DNA of 64,000 nt from Hoeflea_A sp965249925 (GTDB lineage: Bacteria > Pseudomonadota > Alphaproteobacteria > Rhizobiales > Rhizobiaceae), in the NCBI GenBank assembly GCA_965249925.1, contig OZ252260.1, forward strand, positions 4,340,001 to 4,404,000. The letters are read 5' to 3'. The stretch's first letter is position 1. Each line of letters opens with the position of its first letter. Made by a program: the position numbers and the translations under genes. Shown here in pieces: positions 17,237-25,342 of the stretch. The notes under the pieces were generated by a model. It was not told the DNA's origin. It saw only the letters and a program-made list of their open reading frames with translations, and did not search any database.

Positions 17237-18607
17237 CTATGTGGCGCTTGTTCGCGGTCTCTGGGTCAATGCGTTAGCGATTTTCTTGATATTCTGTGCG
17301 GTGGCGGCGAGCAGGCATTGCGTCGCGACCGCGACGAGGCCTCGGAAGCGAGCGTATCGGTGACCATGCAGTTGCTTGGCATCGGCGAAGGAGCGTTCGA
17401 TGGTCTCCTTTCGCCGCTTGTAGATGGCCTTGCCCCATGAGGTCAGGCGATGTGCGTCGGTGCGTTCGCGGCTTTCAGCCCACACATGACGGGTAATGGT
17501 GCGTTGCGCCTTGGCGTTTGTGGTGCAGGAGGCCAACAATGGACAGGTTCTGCAGATGGCCGGATCCGACGTGTAATGGCGATAGCCGTTGCGGGCGGTG
17601 GTGGCATAGCCCAACAACTGGCCCTGCGGGCAGCGATAACCGTCGTTCTGCGGCTCATAGATAAACGTGCTCTTGCGCATCATGCCGGCTTTCGGCGGCA
17701 CCGGGTTGCGATAGCCCGTCACACCGCGGATCTCCCTGTCTTCCAGTCCCTTGGCAATGCCGCTGGTGGCATAGCCGGCATCCAGGCCGACGATCTGGGT
17801 GTCGAAGGCGAAGCGGGCCCGCTGCCGGTCGAGGCGATCCAGATAGACAATGCTGTCATGGACATTGGCCGGTGTGGCATGGGTGTCGGTAATGATGGCC
17901 AGTTTGCCGTCGACCGTGCGGTGATCGAGATAGAAGAAGCCCTTGGGCTTGCCGTCGCGCACCATGTAGCCGGCTTCGGGGTCGGTGCGCGAAACCTTGG
18001 TTTCCTTCTCAACCGGCTCGCGATCCTGCTTCTTCAGCGGCTTCTTGCCATGAGCGGCGCGATCCGCATCAATGGCCGCATCCAGGTCGTCCCAGTAGTC
18101 AGATCGCGACTTGGCAATGACCTGCTTGTTATAGCGGTTCTTGTTGGCATTGGCCTTCAGGTGGGTCGAGTCGGTGTAGAGAACCGTGCCGTCCACCAGA
18201 CCATGGGCAATGGCCTGCTCAACGATCCGGTCGAATATCGCCTGCGCCACCGTCGTGTCGCGATAGCGGCGACGGCGGTTCTGTGACAACGTCGAGGCGT
18301 CGAACACTTTGTCCGTCAGCTTCAGGCCAAGATACCAACGATAGGCGACATTGACTTCGATCTCGCGAACCAGCTGACGTTCCGAGCGGATGCCGAACAG
18401 GTAGCCGATAAACAGCGATTTGAACATCACGACGGGATCAAGTGCCGGACGGCCGTTGTCCGGGCAATAGAGATCCTCGACCAGTTCGTGGATAAAGGAA
18501 AAATCAATCGTCGCATCAATTCGACGCAGAAGATGATCGCTCGGGACAAGCGTCTCGAGCGTCACCATCTCGATCGATGTCTGCTGGGCTGTCGGCTTCT
18601 TCAACAT
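17237..18607 (-). CDS. IS1182-family DDE transposase
   Basis: A 456-residue transposase from the ATG at 18607 (the frame is open five codons further to a TTG). The N-terminal region has the IS1182/DUF772-type segment GRPALDPVVMFKSLFIGYLFG. Catalytic acidic residues are expected in YTDSTHLKANANK, in VGLDAGYATSG and in RKETIERSFADAKQLHGHRYARFRG. A cysteine cluster (CPQG, CRTCPLLASC) lies between the second and third, as usual for the family. It cuts and pastes the surrounding 1.5-kb element. No frameshift or stop is present, so it may be active. Confidence 0.93.
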   Translation of the reverse strand: MLKKPTAQQTSIEMVTLETLVPSDHLLRRIDATIDFSFIHELVEDLYCPDNGRPALDPVVMFKSLFIGYLFGIRSERQLVREIEVNVAYRWYLGLKLTDKVFDASTLSQNRRRRYRDTTVAQAIFDRIVEQAIAHGLVDGTVLYTDSTHLKANANKNRYNKQVIAKSRSDYWDDLDAAIDADRAAHGKKPLKKQDREPVEKETKVSRTDPEAGYMVRDGKPKGFFYLDHRTVDGKLAIITDTHATPANVHDSIVYLDRLDRQRARFAFDTQIVGLDAGYATSGIAKGLEDREIRGVTGYRNPVPPKAGMMRKSTFIYEPQNDGYRCPQGQLLGYATTARNGYRHYTSDPAICRTCPLLASCTTNAKAQRTITRHVWAESRERTDAHRLTSWGKAIYKRRKETIERSFADAKQLHGHRYARFRGLVAVATQCLLAATAQNIKKIANALTQRPRTSAT

Positions 18608-18623
18608 AGCCCAATGAATCAAA

Positions 18624-18649
18624 AACCTCCGGCCAAAGCCAGAGGTTTG
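18624..18649 (-). terminator. Inward-facing terminator at the right end of the IS
   Basis: AAACCTC (18624-18630) pairs with GAGGTTT (18643-18649), with a second inner GGC/GCC pairing. On the minus strand the hairpin is followed by TTGATT, continuing the T-run of the stem. It would stop leftward transcripts entering the element upstream of the transposase ATG. Confidence 0.6.
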
Positions 18650-18661
18650 TCAGCAATCTGG

Positions 18662-18690
18662 GGGTCCGGTGCAAGCCGGGCCCTTTTTGC
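18662..18690 (+). terminator. Right copy of livK terminator, with T-run
   Basis: GGGTCCGG (18663-18670), loop TGCAAG, CCGGGCCC (18677-18684) and TTTTT (18685-18689). One pair is a G-U wobble. This copy keeps the T-run, so it is the intact half of the ancestral livK terminator, now separated from livK by the insertion sequence. It also lies just beyond the 3' end of the convergent livM gene. Confidence 0.8.
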
Positions 18691-18703
18691 GTCGCTATCC
18701 TGT

Positions 18704-19978
18704 TCAGTGCCGGGCCTGGCGCTCCGGCAGCACGCCCTGCGGGGCGAAACGCAGCACCAGGGTGATGGTCAATCCGATGACGAAGACCCGCATCTGCAGC
18801 GCGCGGCTGTTGAGGTCGGCCGGCGGTTCCCAGCCGAGCGCCTCACCATAGGTGCGCACGATATCGAACAGCCACAGGGCCATCGGTTCCGACATCACCC
18901 ATACGATGTAGACGAATACGGCACCGAAAATAGCGCCGCGGTTATTGCCGGAGCCGCCGAGGATCACCATCACCCAGACGAGGAAGGTGTGGTTGAGGTC
19001 GATGAACCCGTTGGGATCATAGACCGACGCGAAATGGATCAGCGCCGCGCCGCCGAATCCCATCAGCACGCAGCCGAGCACGAAGATCTCGAGCCGCCGC
19101 CGGTTGACATCCTTGCCCATCGCCTCGGCGGCGTTTTCGTTGTCGCGAATGGCGCGCATCATGCGGCCCCAGGGCGCATGATATGCCCGCTGCAGCAGCA
19201 AATAGATGATCACGATGGCGATCGCCACGACGCTCAGGTAAGCGGCGCGGGCGAAGACGAATTCGCCGTCGGCCGGTGGTGGCACCGGCCATGGCATCGG
19301 TGAGACCGTCAGCGTGCCGCGGGTCAGCCAGTCGGCGTTCTTGAGGAAGTGCTTGATGATCTGGGCGATGCCGAGCGTCGCGATCGCCAGGTAGTCGGCA
19401 CGCAGGCCAAGACAGATCTTGCCGACGAACCAGGCGATGGCTCCGGCGACGACGCCGGCAAAAATCCAGCCGACGAGCACGGGCAATCCCAATCCGCCCA
19501 TCCAGCCGCTGGTCGACTCGATCTCATCCGACATCGTCGCCATGTGCGACGACAACATCAGATAGGCGATGGCGACTGCGATGGTGATCAGCAGGGCGCG
19601 CAGTTTCGGTCCTGCTCCCAAACGGTCGGAGCGGTTGGCGAACCACAGCAGCAAGCCGCTGATGGCGACCTTCAGCAGGAAGAAGCCGACCAGCGCCGGG
19701 CCGCTCGAATTCCAGAAATCCTGGTTGACGGGGTAGGAGATGAGCATGGAGGCGGCCGCACCGGCGGCGATGAATCCCATGACGCCGACATTGAACAAGC
19801 CGGCATATCCCCACTGGATGGTTAGGCCGAGCGCCAGGATCGCATAGCATCCGGCTTCCACCATCATGCGCAGCGAATAGACCGATCCCTGGGTGAGGAA
19901 AATGATCAGCACAAGGCCTGCCAGGGCGGCAAACAGGCCGACATCGCGCATGATGGAATAAGCGCCAGCCTGGCTCAT
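18704..19978 (-). CDS. livM: Branched-chain amino acid-type ABC permease LivM
   Basis: A 424-residue permease with about ten hydrophobic segments. The LivM landmarks are visible: QWGYAGLFNVGVMGFIAAGA near the first third, LAIATLGIAQIIKHFL in the middle, and the cytoplasmic loop RMMRAIRDNENAAEAMGKDVNRRRLEIFVLG that contacts the ATPases. The start at 19978 overlaps the livH stop by 4 bases (ATGA); the frame is open to 20104 but that extension reads against livH. It is longer than the typical 320-360 residues because of an insertion around residues 90-170. It is the last gene of livGFHM. Confidence 0.92.
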   Translation of the reverse strand: MSQAGAYSIMRDVGLFAALAGLVLIIFLTQGSVYSLRMMVEAGCYAILALGLTIQWGYAGLFNVGVMGFIAAGAAASMLISYPVNQDFWNSSGPALVGFFLLKVAISGLLLWFANRSDRLGAGPKLRALLITIAVAIAYLMLSSHMATMSDEIESTSGWMGGLGLPVLVGWIFAGVVAGAIAWFVGKICLGLRADYLAIATLGIAQIIKHFLKNADWLTRGTLTVSPMPWPVPPPADGEFVFARAAYLSVVAIAIVIIYLLLQRAYHAPWGRMMRAIRDNENAAEAMGKDVNRRRLEIFVLGCVLMGFGGAALIHFASVYDPNGFIDLNHTFLVWVMVILGGSGNNRGAIFGAVFVYIVWVMSEPMALWLFDIVRTYGEALGWEPPADLNSRALQMRVFVIGLTITLVLRFAPQGVLPERQARH

Positions 19979-20970
19979 GTCAGCAATCTCCCCCTGAAGA
20001 TACCGGTCGGTCGGAAGATCAGAACGACGATCAGGATCAGGAACGGTACGGTCAGCTTGTATTCGGTCGGCACCAGCGCCATGCTGGCGGGCACTTCGAA
20101 CCACAACTGATCGCGGAACGGTCGCAGCAGGATCGCCCAGTTGAACACCGCCAGCGTTTCACAGAAGCCGACCAGGAAACCACCGGCGACCGCGCCGTAG
20201 GGTTGTCCGATTCCACCGACAATCGTTGCCGCGAAGATCGGCAGCAGGATGTTGAAGGAGAGGTCCGGCTTGAGCGTGACGTCCATCGACAGCATAGTCC
20301 CGGCGGCGCAGGCCAGGCCTCCGCCGATAATCCAGGTCGCCCACACCACATGATCCGTGTTGATGCCGGTGATGCGTGCCAGATCGGGGTTGTCGGAGAC
20401 CGCCCGCATCGCCTTGCCGAGCCGCGAGCGGGTCAAAAACCAGTGCAGGGCGATGACCACGACGATGGTGAACGCCACCAGCAGCACCTGCGGCTCGGTG
20501 ATGACCAGATCGCGCGAGGCGCCGGGGATCGGTATCCGGTAGATTTCCTTGGGCGCTTCAATAAACATGTCGCGTGCCCGCACACCGGCAAACAGTCGGA
20601 TAACGCCCTGCAGCATCAGGGTAACGCCGACTGACGCCATCACCAGAACCACGGGCCGCGCACCGGCCTCGCGCAAGGGCTTGTAGAAGGTTCGATCAAT
20701 CCCGATGGCGAGCACCGCGGTGACGGCCATGGCCGGGATCATGGCGACGAAAGCCAGCGGCAACGGTAAAGCGATGCCCATCGCAGCCAGAAAGCCGGCG
20801 AGAATCAGTGTCACGAAGGCGCCGAGTGTCATCATGTCGCCATGGGCGAAATGGGCGAAGCGCAGGATGCCGAAGATCAGGGTCACGCCGATGGCGCCGA
20901 GGGCATAGATCGATCCGATAATCAGACCGGCCAGCACACCCTTGTTGAGGAAAAAGACGAATTCGTTCAC
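19975..20970 (-). CDS. livH: Branched-chain amino acid-type ABC permease LivH
   Basis: A 331-residue inner-membrane permease beginning MNEFVFFLNKGVLAGLIIGS, with the LivH segments IYALGAIGVTLIFGILRFAHFAHGDMMTLGAF and, in the coupling loop, SRLGKAMRAVSDNPDLARITGINTDHV (about residues 190-216). It forms the channel with LivM. It sits between livF (14 bases upstream) and livM (overlapping), so the four transport genes form one operon transcribed leftward from the 22.5-kb region. Confidence 0.93.
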   Translation of the reverse strand: MNEFVFFLNKGVLAGLIIGSIYALGAIGVTLIFGILRFAHFAHGDMMTLGAFVTLILAGFLAAMGIALPLPLAFVAMIPAMAVTAVLAIGIDRTFYKPLREAGARPVVLVMASVGVTLMLQGVIRLFAGVRARDMFIEAPKEIYRIPIPGASRDLVITEPQVLLVAFTIVVVIALHWFLTRSRLGKAMRAVSDNPDLARITGINTDHVVWATWIIGGGLACAAGTMLSMDVTLKPDLSFNILLPIFAATIVGGIGQPYGAVAGGFLVGFCETLAVFNWAILLRPFRDQLWFEVPASMALVPTEYKLTVPFLILIVVLIFRPTGIFRGRLLT

Positions 20971-20984
20971 GCGGAAGCTCGTTT

Positions 20985-21689
20985 TTATCCGCCCAGGAAG
21001 CTGCGGGCGACGTCGGGATTGTTCAACAGGTTCTGGCCGGTGTCGGTGTAGGAGTTCTGGCCGTTGGCGAGCACGAAACCCTTATGCGCGATCGCCAGGG
21101 CTTGTTTGGCGTTCTGCTCGACCATGGCCACCGTCACGCCGGTGCTGTTGATGGCGATCACCCGGTCGAAGATCTGCGACATGAACATCGGCGACAGGCC
21201 GGCGGTCGGTTCGTCGAGCAGAATAAGTTTCGGCTCGATCATCAGCGCCCGTCCAAACGCGACCATCTGCCGTTGGCCACCGGACAGTTCGCCGGCCGGC
21301 TGCTGACGCTTGTCCCTCAGCGGCGGAAAGATCTCATAGACGTCATCCATGACGTGGCTGTAGTCGTCGCGCCGCACATAGGCGCCCATCTCCAGATTCT
21401 CGTGCACGGATAAAGTCGGAAACACGTTGTGTTCCTGCGGCACGAAGGCGATCTTGTGATCGGCCAACGTTTCGGAGCGAATGCCGGTGATATCCTCATC
21501 ATCGAAAATAATCGAACCACCGGTGATGGTCAGCATGCCGAATATGGCTTTCAGCGTTGTCGACTTACCGGCGCCGTTAGGACCGACGATGACACCGATT
21601 TCCCCGGCTTCCAGCTCCAGATTGATCCCCTTCAGGATCGACATCTGCCCGTAGCCGGCATGCAGATCTCGGATCGTCAGCAGGCTCAT
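20985..21689 (-). CDS. livF: Branched-chain amino acid-type ABC transporter ATPase LivF
   Basis: A 234-residue ATPase. Walker A GPNGAGKST, signature ELSGGQRQMVAFGRAL, Walker B LILLDEPTAGLSP and the switch segment VEQNAKQALAIA are all intact. The ATG at 21689 overlaps the livG stop (ATGA); the longer open frame to 21845 lies in livG and is rejected. It drives solute import by the LivHM channel. Confidence 0.94.
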   Translation of the reverse strand: MSLLTIRDLHAGYGQMSILKGINLELEAGEIGVIVGPNGAGKSTTLKAIFGMLTITGGSIIFDDEDITGIRSETLADHKIAFVPQEHNVFPTLSVHENLEMGAYVRRDDYSHVMDDVYEIFPPLRDKRQQPAGELSGGQRQMVAFGRALMIEPKLILLDEPTAGLSPMFMSQIFDRVIAINSTGVTVAMVEQNAKQALAIAHKGFVLANGQNSYTDTGQNLLNNPDVARSFLGG

Positions 21690-22501
21690 GGCGCAAGCCC
21701 CGTAGGGGTTTCCGCCTGTGCGGTTGCGTTGCCCGTCGGCGAGCCGCCGAAATAGACCTCGATGACTGCTTGGTTCCGCCGGATATCTTCGATATGACCC
21801 TGGGTCATCACCGAGCCCGCCGCCATCACGATCACCGGATCGCAAAGCCGGGCAATCATATCCATGTCATGCTCGATGACGAAGAACGTGTAATTCATTT
21901 CCCGGTTGAGCCGCTCGATGTTGGCGATCAGGTCATTGAGCAGCGTCCGGTTGACGCCGGCGCCGATCTCGTCGAGCAGCACCACCTTCGCATCGACCAT
22001 CATGGTGCGCCCGAGTTCCAACAGTTTCTTTTGCCCGCCCGACAGATTGCCGGCCAATTCGTTCTTGACGTGCGAGATCCGCAGGAAGTCCATGACTTCC
22101 TCGGCCTTGCGGCGGATGTCGGCTTCCTGGCGCGTGACGCGACTATGCCGAAACCAGGCCGAGGCCAGGTTCTCCCCGGCCTGAAAATCCGGCACCATCA
22201 TCAGGTTTTCGGTTACCGTCATGTTGGAGAATTCGTGCGCGATCTGAAACGTCCGCAACAGGCCGCGGCGGAACAGCTCATGAGCCGGCAGTCCGGTGAC
22301 ATCGGCTCCGTCCAGCAGGATCTGCCCCGACGATGGCGCATAGCGCCCGGCAACCATGTTGAATAGCGTCGTCTTTCCCGCGCCGTTGGGCCCGATCAGT
22401 CCGGTAACAGACCCCCGGGCGATCGACAGGGTACACTCGTTGACGGCCCGAAAGCCGCCAAACCGTTTGGTCACGCCCTTGACCTCGATGATCGCGTCCA
22501 T
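21686..22501 (-). CDS. livG: Branched-chain amino acid-type ABC transporter ATPase LivG
   Basis: A 271-residue ATPase, first gene of the livGFHM operon. Walker A is GPNGAGKTT, the LivG-specific insert VTGLPAHELFRRGLLRTFQIAHEFSNMTVTENL follows (about residues 60-95), the signature is NLSGGQKKLLELGRTM and Walker B is VVLLDEIGAGVN. The ATG at 22501, with GGGGA just upstream, is preferred; an in-frame GTG at 22528 would add nine residues but has no ribosome site. Its promoter must lie in the 22.5-23.0 kb gap. Confidence 0.92.
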   Translation of the reverse strand: MDAIIEVKGVTKRFGGFRAVNECTLSIARGSVTGLIGPNGAGKTTLFNMVAGRYAPSSGQILLDGADVTGLPAHELFRRGLLRTFQIAHEFSNMTVTENLMMVPDFQAGENLASAWFRHSRVTRQEADIRRKAEEVMDFLRISHVKNELAGNLSGGQKKLLELGRTMMVDAKVVLLDEIGAGVNRTLLNDLIANIERLNREMNYTFFVIEHDMDMIARLCDPVIVMAAGSVMTQGHIEDIRRNQAVIEVYFGGSPTGNATAQAETPTGLAP

Positions 22502-22978
22502 GCTTCCCCGATTTTTTTGTTCCGACACTTTGTACGGCCGGTTTTTTGCGTCCGGTTGCCCGGCTCATTAAAGAGGTTCCCTTAACACCGACCTTTCGAC
22601 TTTTAAAGGGTGCGCGCCAATCGAGTGTGCCGCGCGCCGAAGACGATCAAGCCATGTCGCGAATAAACATCGGCGTGCCGGATTTATGGTTGATCTCTCT
22701 TGAATTTTCTCCATTGTAGCGATCGCGACAAAAAGCGCTGCAAAGGCGCGGAATGGGGAATAGATGCTGCCGACTGCTGTTTGGCACGCACATTTGAGTC
22801 CAAGCACCGGAACACCGGTGAAGAGCGGTCCCAAACGGATTCCCGCAACCGATGAACGTACCCGCTGTTTTTCGATCAATCCGGTACACATAAGCGAACG
22901 TGTGCGGCACCGTTCAGCGAGAGCCGCGCGTCCCGATGCGGCCATCTGCACGTCGATTGCCTGGCATGAGGGCGAGCG
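22502..22978. promoter_or_regulatory. Intergenic region between livG and the polyamine-type ABC operon
   Basis: These 477 bases separate two divergent transport operons and must hold both promoters. The stretch is less GC-rich than the flanks around 22500-22560 and 22680-22760. I could not identify a convincing -35/-10 pair for either direction. The open frames crossing it read antisense to the potA-like gene or lack family resemblance. Confidence 0.5.
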
Positions 22979-24073
22979 GTGACACAAAGGGGCGCCAGCG
23001 TACGTTTCGAAAACGTTCAGAAGAGCTACGACGGTGAAACACTCGTCGTGAAGGACCTCAATCTCGATATCAAACGCGGTGAATTCCTCACCATGCTGGG
23101 TCCTTCGGGTTCGGGAAAGACCACCTGTCTGATGATGTTGGCCGGCTTCGAGCCAGCCAGTTATGGCGAGATATTCCTGAACGACAACCCGATCAACAAC
23201 GTGCCGCCACACAAGCGTGGCGTTGGCATGGTCTTTCAGAATTACGCCCTGTTTCCGCACATGACGGTCGCCGAGAATCTGGCGTTTCCGCTTCAGGTCC
23301 GAAACATGCCGAAGGCCGAGCAGCAGGAGAAGGTGAAAGGCGTTCTGGAAATGGTTGAACTGCCGGGTTTCGATTCACGTCGGCCGGCGCAACTGTCGGG
23401 CGGACAGCAGCAACGCGTCGCCGTCGCGCGGGCGCTTGTTTTCGAACCCGACCTGGTGCTGATGGACGAGCCGCTCGGCGCGCTGGACAAGCAGTTGCGG
23501 GAGCAAATGCAGTATGAAATCAAGCACATACACGAAAACCTCGGAGTCACCGTCGTCTATGTCACCCACGATCAGACGGAGGCGCTGACGATGTCGGACC
23601 GGGTCGCCGTGTTCAATGACGGCGTTATCCAGCAGTTGTCCAGCCCGGACGTGCTCTATGAATCGCCGCAGAATTCATTCGTCGCCCAGTTCATAGGCGA
23701 GAACAACAAGCTCAGCGGCACAGTGAGTGCGGTCAACGGCAGGCACTGCGAAGTGCGCCTGGAGGACGGCACGATATTGAAGGCCGACAAAGTCAATATC
23801 GACGGGGTCGGCGACCGGACGACGCTGTCGCTGCGACCCGAGCGGATCGAAACGGTGCCGCAGGAAGGGATGGAGAACATCGTGCCCGGCCGAATCGAAG
23901 AGCTGATCTATCTGGGCGACCATATCCGTGTGCGCATGCGCGTTGCCGGCAATGACCAGTTCATCGTTAAAATGCGCAACCGGGGAAGCGGCGATCAGAA
24001 TCTGACCGAGGGGCAGGATCTACAGATTGGCTGGTTTGCGAGCGACTGCAAAGCGCTCGATCCAGTCGGTTAG
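22979..24073 (+). CDS. Spermidine/putrescine-type ABC transporter ATPase (PotA-like)
   Basis: A 364-residue ATPase starting at a GTG. Walker A GPSGSGKTT (about residue 42), Q-loop GMVFQNYALFPHMTVAENLAFPL, signature QLSGGQQQRVAVARAL, Walker B LVLMDEPLGALDKQLRE and the switch histidine in VTHDQTEALTMSD are all present. The C-terminal 120 residues form the TOBE regulatory domain (LSLRPERIE and following). It starts a four-gene operon (ATPase, binding protein, two permeases) typical of PotABCD/PotFGHI importers in alphaproteobacteria. The actual polyamine or other small cation is not determined. Confidence 0.92.
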   Translation: MTQRGASVRFENVQKSYDGETLVVKDLNLDIKRGEFLTMLGPSGSGKTTCLMMLAGFEPASYGEIFLNDNPINNVPPHKRGVGMVFQNYALFPHMTVAENLAFPLQVRNMPKAEQQEKVKGVLEMVELPGFDSRRPAQLSGGQQQRVAVARALVFEPDLVLMDEPLGALDKQLREQMQYEIKHIHENLGVTVVYVTHDQTEALTMSDRVAVFNDGVIQQLSSPDVLYESPQNSFVAQFIGENNKLSGTVSAVNGRHCEVRLEDGTILKADKVNIDGVGDRTTLSLRPERIETVPQEGMENIVPGRIEELIYLGDHIRVRMRVAGNDQFIVKMRNRGSGDQNLTEGQDLQIGWFASDCKALDPVG

Positions 24074-24172
24074 GCCACCATCGTGGCTTCAGGCGGACGG
24101 TGAAATCCCCCATTGCCGTCGGCAAACGTGCCCGGGCCTTGTCCGGGTTGTGTTAATCGGAAGGAGTGTATT

Positions 24173-25267
24173 ATGAAACTAAAATCAATCCTCGCAGCAG
24201 CAACGGCCATGGCGCTCTGCTCGACTGCGGCCATTGCTCAGGAAATGACCATCGTGTCGTGGGGCGGAGCTTACTCCGCTTCCCAAAACAATGCCTATCA
24301 CAAGCCCTACATGGAATTGAATCCGGGCGTGAAGATCATCAACGATGAATCTTCCGCCGAGGCGGTCGCCAAACTGCGCGCCATGAACGAGGCCGGCAAC
24401 GTGACCTGGGACGTCGTTGATGTCGTGGCATCCGACGCCATACGTCTGTGCGACGAGGGGCTCGCCGAGGTGATTGATCACGACGCTTACCTGGAGCCGG
24501 CGCCGGACGGCACACCTGCCTCGCAGGATTTCGGTGATCTGATCGTCTCCGAGTGCTTCATTCCGCAGATCGTCTATTCGACCACATTTGGCTACCGCAC
24601 CGACAAGGTCGGTGACACGCCGCCGACAAGCGTCTGCGATGTTTTCGATCTCGCAAAATATCCCGGAAAGCGAGCTCTCGAAAAACGTCCGATCAACAAC
24701 ATGGAATGGGCGCTGATCTGTGACGGTGTCGCCAACGAGGACGTTTATGACGTTCTGTCGACGCCGGAGGGTGTGGAGCAGGCGCTCGCCAAGCTCGACA
24801 CCATCAAGGACGAAGTCATCTGGTGGTCTTCGGGCTCCGAGACACCGCAGTTGCTGGCCGACGGCGAGGTTGTCATGGGATCGACCTACAATGGTCGGCT
24901 GTTCGCCGTGATCGAGGAAGACAAACAGCCAGTCGGCATGCTGTGGGACGCCCAGGTCTTTGACCTCGACGGCTGGATCATCCCGACGGGGCTTTCTCCG
25001 GAGCGTCTCGAAGCGGCGAAGAAATATGTGCGTTTCGCGACCGACACGCAGCGTCTCGCCGATCAGGCCAAGTACATTTCCTATGGCCCGGCGCGCCAGT
25101 CCTCGGCGCCGCTTGTCGGTCAGCATGCAACCCTCGGTATCGACATGGCGCCGCATATGCCGACCGATCCGAACAACGCCAAGAACACCTTCCTTTACAA
25201 TTACGAATGGTGGGCGGACAATCGTGACGACCTGGACGCTAAATTCCAGGCCTGGCTGACCAAATAG
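24173..25267 (+). CDS. Polyamine-type ABC transporter substrate-binding protein (PotD/PotF-like)
   Basis: A 364-residue periplasmic binding protein. The start at 24173 has AAGGAG 6 bases upstream and yields a clean signal peptide (MKLKSILAAATAMALCSTAAIA). The mature protein opens TIVSWGGAYSASQNNAY, a hallmark of the PotD/SBP_bac_8 family, and carries WDVVDVVASD and WWSSGSETPQLLADGEV pocket segments. It delivers ligand to the two permeases downstream. A strong hairpin follows its stop and probably sets a higher level of this subunit than of the permeases. Confidence 0.9.
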   Translation: MKLKSILAAATAMALCSTAAIAQEMTIVSWGGAYSASQNNAYHKPYMELNPGVKIINDESSAEAVAKLRAMNEAGNVTWDVVDVVASDAIRLCDEGLAEVIDHDAYLEPAPDGTPASQDFGDLIVSECFIPQIVYSTTFGYRTDKVGDTPPTSVCDVFDLAKYPGKRALEKRPINNMEWALICDGVANEDVYDVLSTPEGVEQALAKLDTIKDEVIWWSSGSETPQLLADGEVVMGSTYNGRLFAVIEEDKQPVGMLWDAQVFDLDGWIIPTGLSPERLEAAKKYVRFATDTQRLADQAKYISYGPARQSSAPLVGQHATLGIDMAPHMPTDPNNAKNTFLYNYEWWADNRDDLDAKFQAWLTK

Positions 25268-25282
25268 TCGGCTGAAGACAAC

Positions 25283-25308
25283 GAAACGGGGCTTCAAAGC
25301 CCCGTTTC
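25283..25308 (+). terminator. Hairpin after the binding-protein gene (attenuator)
   Basis: GAAACGGGGCT (25283-25293) and AGCCCCGTTTC (25298-25308) form a perfect 11-bp stem with a TCAA loop, 15 bases after the stop codon and 34 bases before the first permease gene. No long T-run follows, so it more likely blocks 3' decay or partly terminates than ends the operon. Confidence 0.75.
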
Positions 25309-25342
25309 ACAAGGCGGGAAAAAGTCGGACACAACCGGGCTC

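Larger units (their letters stand above)
17152..18661 (-). mobile_element. IS1182-type insertion sequence (1,510 bp)
   Basis: The element is bounded by 17-bp perfect inverted repeats: CAGATTGCTGACAAACC at 17152-17168 and its complement ending at 18661. It carries one full transposase gene on the minus strand. Just inside each inverted repeat is an inward-facing terminator-like hairpin (17164-17194 and 18624-18649). The flanks are a 24-base direct repeat that coincides with a rho-independent terminator hairpin. Long palindromic targets or duplications are reported for the IS1182 group. The intact gene and near-identical repeats suggest a fairly recent insertion; the single mismatch in the flanking repeat argues it is not brand new. 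Confidence 0.9.

Noticed and set aside
17128..18685. Composite transposon or integron reading of the 24-base flanking repeats
   Set aside because: The repeats coincide with a terminator hairpin and border a single transposase gene with its own inverted repeats, so a simple insertion explains them.
22568..23260. Minus-strand frame in the livG/potA-like gap as a possible extra gene
   Set aside because: Its first part is the antisense of the Walker A region of the ATPase gene; the rest has no family resemblance and no ribosome site.
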